Positions 54,801 through 62,076 of a stretch of DNA of 64,000 nucleotides are shown here, in pieces. The DNA lies in contig NZ_JAGHKO010000004.1 in NCBI RefSeq assembly GCF_017742245.1, forward strand, positions 620,001-684,000. Reading direction: 5' to 3'. The notes under the pieces were generated by a model that saw nothing but the letters and a program-made list of their open reading frames with translations, did no database searches and was not told the origin of the DNA. The stretch is from Niastella soli. Lineage in GTDB: Bacteria; Bacteroidota; Bacteroidia; Chitinophagales; Chitinophagaceae. The first letter of the stretch is position 1. Every line of letters starts with the position of its first letter. The position numbers and the translations under genes are program-made.

Positions 54801-55009
54801 GTTGAAACATTGCCTGCCGCTTTGAATACTTCATTCCGCAAAGGAGTAAAATTCAGATCAAACAATTTGAAGTCAGTTGGAAATGATAGCCGGGCAACGG
54901 CTTTGTCGGTAGCAATTCTGGCGCCAGCGTCGTGGGGCCTCCAGTAATCCTGTGCAAGCAATACTGCACTGCACAACATTGCTGTTGCGAAGAGTAAAAA
55001 CTTTCTCAT
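51812..55009 (-). CDS. T9SS-secreted M12B (reprolysin)-like metallopeptidase with FN3 and PPC domains
   Basis: This 1065-residue protein has a signal peptide (FATAMLCSAVLLAQ) and an N-terminal propeptide (~20-190). The metzincin catalytic domain holds VVHEVGHQLGANHTF (HExxHxxGxxH) near residue 350, followed by the Met-turn-like GSGITIMGYAG. Then come Ig/cadherin-like segments, two near-identical fibronectin type III repeats (WTAVSGA.SYDVDYK and YD.RVRTNCS.GSSAY), a PPC domain (DIDNYKFVITTGGTITITLG) and a T9SS type A sorting domain (VDVYPNPVNNVVNVNL to the end KMMKIVKK). It is exported through the type IX system to the surface or medium and likely degrades proteins. Single gene. Confidence 0.92.
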   Translation of the reverse strand: MRKFLLFATAMLCSAVLLAQDYWRPHDAGARIATDKAVARLSFPTDFKLFDLNFTPLRNEVFKAAGNVSTRSSIISLPNADGQIEQYEIVEASNFEPALQAQFPDIRAFSGKGITDINASLKLSISPQGIQAMVFRTERESEFIEPYSADHTVYTVFKKTARVLPWRCSTPEQKMATEISNQLTQSTNVVARSTGDMKTMRLAQSVTAEYSNYFGATSASQVSLVLAAVNATLTRCNGVYEKDLALHLNLIAATTNVFYYNASTDPYSNASTGAGGAWNSELQSTLTSVIGAANYDIGHLFGASGGGGNAGCIGCICVDNSKGSGFTSPADAIPQGDNFDIDYVVHEVGHQLGANHTFSMSNEGTGVNVEPGSGITIMGYAGITSQDIAPHSIAIYHAASIAQIQSNLSGKTCPITTSISANNATPVVSAGSNYTIPISTPFALTGSATDANASDVLTYCWEQNDNASSSQTGSSSVASATKASGPNWISFAPTTSPVRYFPKMATILAGGLVSGPLSGGDAGANTEALSSVSRTLHFRLTVRDNAPYSSTAPVSIGQTNFGDMTVTVTNSSGPFAVTAPNTAVSWAGNSSQTITWNVASTTASPVSCANVKISISTDGGTTFNTLVASTPNDGSEAVTIPNTPTTTARVKIEAVGNIFFDISNTNFTITAGSGCSSPTGLTASAITTTSATVGWTAVSGAVSYDVDYKASSASTWTNAATGTTVTSVGLTGLTQGTVYDYRVRTNCSSGSSAYSTAQFTTTGTVTCTSPAGLGSSAITSTGATVSWTAVSGALSYDVDYKTNASSTWTNAATGTTSTSVAISGLTAATLYDWRVRTNCSGGSSAYASAQFTTTSTTCASTLDNSTNGTISGAATIPFNTNVTGLISPSGDIDNYKFVITTGGTITITLGTLPGDYDLKLLNSSGTQLAISQAGGTSSETITRTMTAGTYYAQVYGWNGANSATVCYTLKVQLGTASRGTDLITSDVQKVDVYPNPVNNVVNVNLTGFTGKSVVSLFDVNGRVVLNREVNTVNSQFDIGGLPAGVYMMRIRNDGKEIKMMKIVKK
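52440..52990 (-). repeat. Two near-identical FN3-coding repeats
   Basis: About 270-bp units at ~52720-52990 and ~52440-52710 encode fibronectin type III modules with the same text in order: VGWTAVSGAVSYDVDYK or VSWTAVSGALSYDVDYK, TWTNAATGTT and RVRTNCS. The high identity suggests recent duplication within the gene. Confidence 0.75.
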
Positions 55010-55310
55010 GTGTAGATTTTGATTTAATGGTAAACAATGGGTACCAGTACCATGATAAATTTAACTTAATTTTTCCCTATTTCCATTTGTACTTGTCCAC
55101 AATACCCATACACCATGAGTGCTAAACCGAACGGATGTCTATAGCCGAAGTATCGTACTTAAAAAAACAAAGCGTGTTATAGATAAAAAATAACGCAACT
55201 AACCTTTATTAAAAACAAAAAGCCCTGAAAGTCTTATTATACCTGACTTTCAGGAAAAGTAAAGGCAGCCTCCATAAAGGCTGCCCATGTAATGTCCTGA
55301 ACATTATTCT
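55010..55310. terminator. 301-bp intergenic stretch with two hairpins behind the M36 gene
   Basis: The best hairpin is GGCAGCC/GGCTGCC at 55264-55285, 25 bp after the minus-strand M36 gene stop; a second, CCTGAAAGTC/GACTTTCAGG, lies at 55224-55254. One or both end the M36 transcript. The remaining ~200 bp are the upstream region of the M12B gene and show no clear promoter to me. Confidence 0.65.
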
Positions 55311-58300
55311 TTAATGCTGTACCATCATGCGGGTTATTTGGCGGTTGGCGCCATTTGTCTCTATCGTATAAATACCGGGCGCTAACCCTTTGGTAGAAAT
55401 TTTTATTTGGCGCACGCCTGCCCCTACAGCTTGCTGTCTTACCAGGCTGCCGGCCGCATTGTATACATTTACGCTGGTAGCTTTTACATCTCTTGAGATA
55501 TAAAGTGTTGCATCTGTATTTACAGGGTTGGGGACCAGCACTACCTTCGGATTGCCAATTTCTTTCATGTTCACCGTTCTTACAGGAGAATAGGTGAACT
55601 TACCATTTCTGTCATTCATTTTAATCCGATAATAATTAGTACCAATTACCGGATCATTGTGCAGGTAGTTGTAGCTGTTGCTATTGAGGTTCTGGGCGGT
55701 TACATTACCCAGACTGATCCAGTTAAACGAATCTGTACTCCATTCAACAGTAAAGTCTTTTACATCAAATTCCGAAACGGTTTTCCAGTCCAGCGCAACC
55801 TGCCCGCCTACAGGGTTTGTATTAAACCAGAGCAGGGTAAGTGGCAATGCCGTTTGAACATTTACAAACACCGGTATTGTTATATTGTCTATTCGGGTAG
55901 CCCCATTATAAATACCTGAACGCAACACTTCACCGCAACCAATTTCCCGAACAATATCATCCACATACCATCCATCATCCCCGGTACCGTTGTCTGTTTC
56001 CATCCGGAACCGGAATTGAACGGGCGTTGTACCAAACGAAGTCAGGTCCAGCATGGTTTGCTGAAAGCCTTTGCTGTCGCCAGAAAAAGCCTTACGTCCG
56101 CTAAGTGTGGTCGAGGCATCCATGGCCGTAGTATAGCCGTTGTTCAGGAACAATGGCGAAGCATCCTTCCAGGTAGCACCCCCATCGGTAGAGTATTCAA
56201 CTACACCCCCATCATAAAACTTTTCTGTATGGAAATTATGCCAGAAAGAAAGAGTACTGACTGGTTTTGCAGCAGTAGCAGCGGTGCCAGCCGAAGTAAG
56301 CGATACGGACGACGGCGTAGCAATATCCTGTGCATACCAGGAAGTATTTCCCGAATGCGCTTTTGCTGTAGAAGGCGCCCAGGCAGGAGTTCCTGAAGAG
56401 GTAAAGCCTCCGGTAGTGCTGGTTTCCCGGTTATCGTTCAGCACCGAATCGATATCACAACCAGTCGCAGGCGCCTTTAAGGTAATAGAAAAACTTTTAG
56501 TTTCAGCAGAGGCAAAAGCAGTAGCAGGGAAAGTAAGAATATTTCCGGTAAGGGTACCTGCCGGTACACTGTTCACATAAGTAAAACCAGTGGGAATGGT
56601 ATCCTGTAAAGTGAAAGTGGAAGGCTGGCAATCGCAGGTAGCTGTATGGGTGAAAGTATAGTTACTATTTGCGTCAACTTTTACCGGTAATGACTTGGTC
56701 AATAAAATATTTTGCGGCAGATCAAAAGCGGGGGTCTGATCAGTAGCGTTGGTTGATAACCCTTGTTTGGCGCTGTATCCCATTCCTCTTCGGGCAAAAG
56801 CATTCCAGATAGCGCATTTATGACTGTACCCATACAGAATGGAGTCTGCGGCCAGAATAGCATTTCGTGAATCCAGAAAACCGGGCGAACAAGGTTGCAG
56901 TTTCAATCCTGTCATTACCAGGTTCATGGCAATTACGTTTCCGCCGTTTCCTGCACTGTTATAAAGATCGGGTGTAATGGCGTTTTGTTGCTGAATAAGA
57001 TTCCAGGTCATATCCCAAAGCGCACTGCACCATACTTCCCCGATATTATGTACCTCGGTGCTGAAGCCCACGCTTCTATAGGTTAGGGTGTCTATGCCCA
57101 TATTAGTTGTATAAGGGACCCTGCGGATACCTGAACCATTTACAGGTTGACCTTGCACGTAGGTTCCCATTGGCCTTGGATTAGCACCATCAGTAAGCTG
57201 GGCAGTTGCCCAATTGGTAGTCATCATCAATGCAAAAAAATCACTCCAGCCTTCACCGCCCTGCTCTGCATTATTCAAACAACTGGCGCCGGCACCGGTT
57301 AACCGGTTCGATACACCATGACCGTACTCGTGGCAAATGACCCCATTGTCCAGATCGCCATCCAGGTAAATTCCAGACGTTATAGTGGCATTTACAATTT
57401 GGCCTGCATTCAACTGGGTGCCAATTGAAGTGCCGGTAGCATTCGTAACTGAAATTGCAGGAATAGTGATGGTTGGGTCTGTATTACCACCAATGAGCCC
57501 AAATGAACCAGGGGGAAAATAAACAATAACAGCAATGGCGCCTGCATTTTGTGCATTTTTCACTTTGAAGTCCCAGGTAGTACAGCCAGGCCCACCACCC
57601 GCATCGATCATTGCTATATTTCCGGCCACTGCAGCAGCATTGGTTGCAGCAATACACCCCCGGTGAATCGTACCTGCTACATCATCATTATACCAAACAA
57701 TCCTTCCGGTTATCGGACCGCGGTCAACCAATTTATTCGATGCAGCAAAGGAGCCTTCAAGTGATGCATAGGTACCGGCAATAGCCGCCGGTGCACTAAC
57801 GGTAAAACCGGGCGGACTGGTGAATGTGAACATTTGCATCCGGCCGCTGGTCCCATCTGGTGGGGAGGAAAAATTGGCATTGTTATAATCAAAACTATCC
57901 TGCGCATTGGCTTGTACATAATCGTTGCCAGCACCGCCACGGCCCATGTTATAGCGTTGAAAATTACGGGCGGCTTCTGTAAAACCATATTGATAGGTTA
58001 CATCATGCATCAGGTTATTCCAGTAAAAAAGGTTGTCCAGGGCAGCCTTTTTGCTTTCAACATTTAACCAGGGCTGTTGAGCGGTATTATTATTATGGAT
58101 AAACGTAAGGTCGGGCGCCGGCGTACTGGAGGTATCGGGCCAGTTACGGGCAGCATCACTCGCGTTATTTGCCCGCCGGTCTAAAAATGCAAATACATTG
58201 TTCCCCCTGGTAATATTGTAATTGGCTACATTATCAAAGTGCCAGCCAAGGGTAACCGCGTCATTGCCGGCGCCGGCCTTTAGCCAGGGACTAACTTCAT

Positions 58301-59144
58301 TGGTAAACGGCGAATGAATAGGGCTTTCGTAAGGAAATGGGATAACCTGGTAGGTGGCCGATGTGACATTGGGTGGCGCCGGTAATTTAGCAGGAACAGT
58401 GTTTGTAGCAGTTATCCTGTCAGACATAACAGCGTTGGCCGTTGAATGAACCACGGTGGGCAGGTCACTGGTTTCTACCATGCTCGATGCTGGCTGCTTT
58501 TCGTTTACCGTCCAGTTGTCTTTTTCCACAAACGCCCCGGTTTGTGCATTGATCCTCACATTCCACCAGTCGGAACTATCTTTTACATGAATATTTACGT
58601 TCCAGGTAAGCGTTATCTGCTGCTTATCGTCCGAGGGCGTCCAGTATAAGGTTGTTTCAATTGGCTGCCGGGCTATGGCATCGGCAGTGACCGTATACTT
58701 TTTCTCCGCTTTGAATAGGTCTCTTTCCGCTTTCAGCGGCGCCTTTTCATTTAAATGAAGGTGGTGTACCGCACCCCGGATAGCATCCATATAAGATTTG
58801 GAAGAAACGGGAGCGCCGGCCCTGTCAGCAATATTTTTTACAAAACTTCCGGAAGCATATTGCAGGCTGCCATCAATAAAAGCGGCTGAAATAATTGTGT
58901 TGTACACTTTTATTTGCTTATAAGTCTGCTGCAGGTAAACGTAGGTGATGCGGGTTGCTTTATCGGTATACCCATGCACAATTTCAGCATCTTTGACATC
59001 GGCGGGTGTTATACCAAGGCGGGCTGCATTTTTTACGAGCAAAGGACGGTAAACTTCCAGGTTATTATCCTGTGCTAATGCAAGGCTGGAAAGTACCAAA
59101 AAAAAAGAAAGTAAGGTTAAAGGTTTAAGTAACGTTTTTTTCAT
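55311..59144 (-). CDS. T9SS-secreted M36-family (fungalysin) metallopeptidase with PA domain
   Basis: This 1277-residue protein has a signal peptide (LVLSSLALAQ) and an N-terminal FTP-type propeptide (ITYVYLQQTYKQIKVYNTII). The M36 catalytic domain has zinc motif HEYGHGVSNRLTG and downstream EGWSDFFALMM carrying the third ligand. A protease-associated (PA) domain is inserted before the active site (KNAQNAGAIAVIVYFPPGS). After it come a DUF11-like beta domain (FTLQDTIPTGFTYVNSVPAG), an Ig/MAM-like domain with WYVDDI, and a T9SS type A signal (VLVPNPVNTDATLYI, ending ITRMMVQH). M36 enzymes are broad endopeptidases. It is the second T9SS exported protease in a row on this strand, with separate terminators. 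Confidence 0.93.
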   Translation of the reverse strand: MKKTLLKPLTLLSFFLVLSSLALAQDNNLEVYRPLLVKNAARLGITPADVKDAEIVHGYTDKATRITYVYLQQTYKQIKVYNTIISAAFIDGSLQYASGSFVKNIADRAGAPVSSKSYMDAIRGAVHHLHLNEKAPLKAERDLFKAEKKYTVTADAIARQPIETTLYWTPSDDKQQITLTWNVNIHVKDSSDWWNVRINAQTGAFVEKDNWTVNEKQPASSMVETSDLPTVVHSTANAVMSDRITATNTVPAKLPAPPNVTSATYQVIPFPYESPIHSPFTNEVSPWLKAGAGNDAVTLGWHFDNVANYNITRGNNVFAFLDRRANNASDAARNWPDTSSTPAPDLTFIHNNNTAQQPWLNVESKKAALDNLFYWNNLMHDVTYQYGFTEAARNFQRYNMGRGGAGNDYVQANAQDSFDYNNANFSSPPDGTSGRMQMFTFTSPPGFTVSAPAAIAGTYASLEGSFAASNKLVDRGPITGRIVWYNDDVAGTIHRGCIAATNAAAVAGNIAMIDAGGGPGCTTWDFKVKNAQNAGAIAVIVYFPPGSFGLIGGNTDPTITIPAISVTNATGTSIGTQLNAGQIVNATITSGIYLDGDLDNGVICHEYGHGVSNRLTGAGASCLNNAEQGGEGWSDFFALMMTTNWATAQLTDGANPRPMGTYVQGQPVNGSGIRRVPYTTNMGIDTLTYRSVGFSTEVHNIGEVWCSALWDMTWNLIQQQNAITPDLYNSAGNGGNVIAMNLVMTGLKLQPCSPGFLDSRNAILAADSILYGYSHKCAIWNAFARRGMGYSAKQGLSTNATDQTPAFDLPQNILLTKSLPVKVDANSNYTFTHTATCDCQPSTFTLQDTIPTGFTYVNSVPAGTLTGNILTFPATAFASAETKSFSITLKAPATGCDIDSVLNDNRETSTTGGFTSSGTPAWAPSTAKAHSGNTSWYAQDIATPSSVSLTSAGTAATAAKPVSTLSFWHNFHTEKFYDGGVVEYSTDGGATWKDASPLFLNNGYTTAMDASTTLSGRKAFSGDSKGFQQTMLDLTSFGTTPVQFRFRMETDNGTGDDGWYVDDIVREIGCGEVLRSGIYNGATRIDNITIPVFVNVQTALPLTLLWFNTNPVGGQVALDWKTVSEFDVKDFTVEWSTDSFNWISLGNVTAQNLNSNSYNYLHNDPVIGTNYYRIKMNDRNGKFTYSPVRTVNMKEIGNPKVVLVPNPVNTDATLYISRDVKATSVNVYNAAGSLVRQQAVGAGVRQIKISTKGLAPGIYTIETNGANRQITRMMVQH

Positions 59145-59374
59145 GGTCAGAATTGGTTATTCCGAAGGTACAGGAATCCTTAAAATCTTTTACAGTTCTT
59201 GAAAAATAAAGAGGTGGCATACCCGAACCTGGTGCATATGCAAAACTTCATATATAAAGAATGACACAAACAGGAAAAATCGGCCGGCTTACTGTTCGCA
59301 TCTGAAACAGTTGTCACTTAGAATTGCAAGGAATACTGATTCCTGTTATTTTTGTCCCATAAGCGCGTTTTAAA

Positions 59375-59701
59375 ATGACAACCACCAATCGCATTACAAT
59401 TGACCTGCCGCACCCCAATACCAGGAATGCCGAAGCTTTTCTGAATTCCTGGGAGGAGCCATTTATACAAGCGCAAGATGGGACAAATACGTTTGTTTTT
59501 ATTTCGGCTGTTTCCCAAACAAAGATCGCGTTGCAATTTTTTAACTCCTATGAGGAAGCCAATTCGTTTGGAATGAAACATTACCACCCCGATAGTGAAA
59601 AAAGAAGATGGGGCATAAACGGAGCTTTGCTGTTTGTAGTAAGCGGGGACAATGCGAACAAGATCAGTAGCCTGATAAGCCATTTTGCCGGCCGTGAATA
59701 A
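59375..59701 (+). CDS. Small cytoplasmic hypothetical protein
   Basis: A 108-residue soluble protein beginning MTTTNRITIDLPHPNTRNAE. Segments such as NTFVFISAVSQTKIALQFFN and NGALLFVVSGDNANKISSLI suggest a small alpha/beta fold. There is no signal peptide and no recognised family. It lies 55 bp before the SMI1/KNR4 gene on the same strand and may be its partner. A longer antisense frame across it was judged a shadow. Confidence 0.65.
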   Translation: MTTTNRITIDLPHPNTRNAEAFLNSWEEPFIQAQDGTNTFVFISAVSQTKIALQFFNSYEEANSFGMKHYHPDSEKRRWGINGALLFVVSGDNANKISSLISHFAGRE

Positions 59702-59756
59702 AACGGTAGACGGCAAACAGCAAAATCCTGCTATTTTCGACACGTAACTTCGTATT

Positions 59757-60674
59757 ATGATCCTACCCAATGACATCAAGGTGATATTTTTTGAAACATT
59801 TAATGGCGACAGATCAGTGCTGGAATTTGAACAATGGCTGTATGCAAACCGGCAACTGGAAAAAAGGATGCACCCCGATGATTACCTGGAGCTGATAGGT
59901 TATGGTTACAAGGGTGACCGGGCAGCATATGGACTAAAAGAATTGTTGAGAAAACATATTCGGCCGGGTGAGTTTAAATTATGGAAACAGCTGCGACAAA
60001 AACACCCGAATGGTTATACGCCCAACTCAATAAAGACACCTTTTGACGAGCAATTACAAAGGATCAAAGACAAATTGCCCATCGCTAAAAACGCTGATGA
60101 AGGCTGTGATGTATTTTGCGCCGACACCCATGAATACCTGTTGAATGTGCCCGCCACTGAAGAAGAAGTATCCGCATTCGAGCATAAACATGCCATTCAA
60201 TTGCCCCCATGCTATCGATCTTTTTTACTGGTGGTTGGAAATGGCGGAATAGGCTCTCGCGACTCAGGCGCTGGCCCCGGCTATGGGTTATATCCATTGG
60301 GCTGTGACGCAGACAAAGGAGATTATATTTCACACGATTGCGTGCTTAAGCCGGATATGACGATAAATGAATGGGAATCTTTAACAGTGTTTGTTCATAA
60401 TGAAGAAAATATTTCAAACGAACAGTATCTACGGGAAGCGCGTACATTATTCGGTGGCATTTTACCTTTAGGCACACAGGGCTGCACCTATATACATGCC
60501 CTTGTTCTTAACGGACCGCATAAAGGACGCGTGGTAAACCTGGATTATAACTACTTATGTCTACCCTGTTTTTCATCTACCATCAATTTTCTTGATTATT
60601 ATGAAGGATGGCTCGATGCCGTAATTGACGGAACACTCCGGCACCCCAACGCACCCGAATATGGATATAGCTAA
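59757..60674 (+). CDS. SMI1/KNR4 (SUKH)-domain protein with N-terminal extension
   Basis: This 305-residue protein has an unassigned helical N-terminal part (residues 1-~120) containing VLEFEQWLYANRQLEK and DDYLELIGYGYKG. The SMI1/KNR4 (SUKH) domain (~125-300) has ATEEEVSAFEHKHAIQLPPC, YRSFLLVVGNGG (the key LP..Y..fl...NGG pattern), GLYPLG, and ILPLGTQGCTYIHALVLNG. SUKH proteins are often immunity proteins to polymorphic toxins, but also occur alone. No toxin gene is adjacent; the preceding small gene is unrecognised. Single terminator behind. Confidence 0.85.
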   Translation: MILPNDIKVIFFETFNGDRSVLEFEQWLYANRQLEKRMHPDDYLELIGYGYKGDRAAYGLKELLRKHIRPGEFKLWKQLRQKHPNGYTPNSIKTPFDEQLQRIKDKLPIAKNADEGCDVFCADTHEYLLNVPATEEEVSAFEHKHAIQLPPCYRSFLLVVGNGGIGSRDSGAGPGYGLYPLGCDADKGDYISHDCVLKPDMTINEWESLTVFVHNEENISNEQYLREARTLFGGILPLGTQGCTYIHALVLNGPHKGRVVNLDYNYLCLPCFSSTINFLDYYEGWLDAVIDGTLRHPNAPEYGYS

Positions 60675-60695
60675 TGCTGAGCGTTTAAAATAAAT

Positions 60696-60720
60696 AAAGC
60701 CAGCAAAATGCTGGCTTTTA
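60696..60720. terminator. Bidirectional Rho-independent terminator
   Basis: A perfect stem AAAGCCAGC/GCTGGCTTT with a 5-base loop, flanked by A- and T-rich sequence, between the SUKH gene and the minus-strand gene ending at 60726. Confidence 0.87.
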
Positions 60721-60725
60721 ATTTA

Positions 60726-61238
60726 TTATTTATTTGCTAACTGTTCTTTCAACCAACTCTCTAATTCTCCCTTATCCTCAAGCTCCACTAATGTTTCCAT
60801 CACTTTGTCTTTTCTTACGCCAACTCCTTTTCTATATATTCTTATTACACATCGAAGACCTGCCAGGTTTCCCTGTAGTTCATCCCGGGAATAATTATTT
60901 TCCAGTTGGTATTTTGTCCAGCCTGCCAGAAAGAACATATTTAGATCATTGTTTTTCTTTGTGAAGTCAAGGACATTGGCATTTACCAATATTGAAACGT
61001 TTGGTGAGTTGATAAGCCAGGCAGTCATAAGCGCATACTGACGGGTGTGCTTTTTTGTTTCCTGATCTAATGGGGTATTCTCCAGCCAGGCGATGGTAGC
61101 TAATACCTTCTTTTCACTTTGGACAAACTCTTCTTTGGTGGTGGGTAAAGAATCTAACAATTGCGAATCCTGTGCAAAGGACCAGGAACAGGTTCCAACC
61201 AATAATAACAGGGCAAGCATGCGTTTGATAGTTTTCAT
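60726..61238 (-). CDS. Secreted small hypothetical protein
   Basis: This 170-residue protein has a signal peptide (MLALLLLVGTCSWSFAQ). The mature part is alpha-helical and rich in charged residues (TTKEEFVQSEKKVLATIAWL, TRQYALMTAWLINSPNVSIL, KVMETLVELEDKGELESWL). A conserved-looking NNDLNMFFLAGWTKYQLEN segment is reminiscent of other secreted Bacteroidota hypothetical proteins. No family is assigned. Single gene. Confidence 0.72.
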   Translation of the reverse strand: MKTIKRMLALLLLVGTCSWSFAQDSQLLDSLPTTKEEFVQSEKKVLATIAWLENTPLDQETKKHTRQYALMTAWLINSPNVSILVNANVLDFTKKNNDLNMFFLAGWTKYQLENNYSRDELQGNLAGLRCVIRIYRKGVGVRKDKVMETLVELEDKGELESWLKEQLANK

Positions 61239-61427
61239 TTTGTGGGTTTATTTTAAGGGACCGCTATTATACGCCAGTTTTTGTGAGAATCAAAGCCTGT
61301 AGGTTATTATTTCTACCTACCAGATCTTCGTCGTAACTTAACAATATGATCTTCACTGAATTTCCTGACCTTACCTGACTGCAAAGCCGTCGCCCTTCGG
61401 AAATTTAAACTCTCAACCGTTTCAATT

Positions 61428-62060
61428 ATGTCAAGTTCAATATTTCGCACGGCTGCTGTGCTGATCATTACCTGGCTGTTGTTACTCGGCATTTTGTCGG
61501 TCCGCGGCTTTTTCAGCGATTTCACCCGGTTACCACCCCGACTGCTCATCGCGCTTTTAACCCCATTACCTGTTGTCTTGCTTTTTATCCGTTCAAAAAC
61601 GGGCAAACAATGGTTGCAACATATCCAACCACAACGGCTGGTCTATCTGCAGTCGTTTCGGGTCCTTGTTGAAATTGCACTCTGGATATTGGTACGTAAT
61701 GGTTCACTGCCCCAGCAAATGAGTTTTGAGGGGCGCAATTTCGATATCCTCACCGGCTTGTTTGCCTTCCCGGTGGGCTATTATTGTTTTGTAAGCAAGC
61801 GATGGCCGCCAGTTATCGCGCTGTTGTACAATGTTGCCGGTTTGGTGTTGTTAGTGAATATTGTCACCGTTACGGCCCTATCCCTGCCAACTCCGTTGCG
61901 TGCCTTTCACAATGAGCCGGATAGTTCCCTGGTGACAACATTTCCTTTTATTTACCTGCCCGGTTTACTGGTGCCGCTGGCGTACACGCTGCATATCTTT
62001 TCGCTCAGACAATACAAGATGGTTCGTCAAACCGCAAGCCGTATATTAGCCCCCAAATAA
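61428..62060 (+). CDS. Multi-spanning membrane hypothetical protein
   Basis: This 210-residue protein has about six membrane helices: AAVLIITWLLLLGILSV, LLIALLTPLPVVLLFI, VLVEIALWILVRNGS, ILTGLFAFPVGYYCFV, ALLYNVAGLVLLVNIVTVTA and FIYLPGLLVPLAYTLHIF. The pattern resembles a widespread, uncharacterised Bacteroidota membrane protein family. It lies 16 bp before the GH95 gene on the same strand, so they may share a transcript, but functional connection is not obvious. Confidence 0.72.
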   Translation: MSSSIFRTAAVLIITWLLLLGILSVRGFFSDFTRLPPRLLIALLTPLPVVLLFIRSKTGKQWLQHIQPQRLVYLQSFRVLVEIALWILVRNGSLPQQMSFEGRNFDILTGLFAFPVGYYCFVSKRWPPVIALLYNVAGLVLLVNIVTVTALSLPTPLRAFHNEPDSSLVTTFPFIYLPGLLVPLAYTLHIFSLRQYKMVRQTASRILAPK

Positions 62061-62076
62061 CCAGGGCAACATAGGT

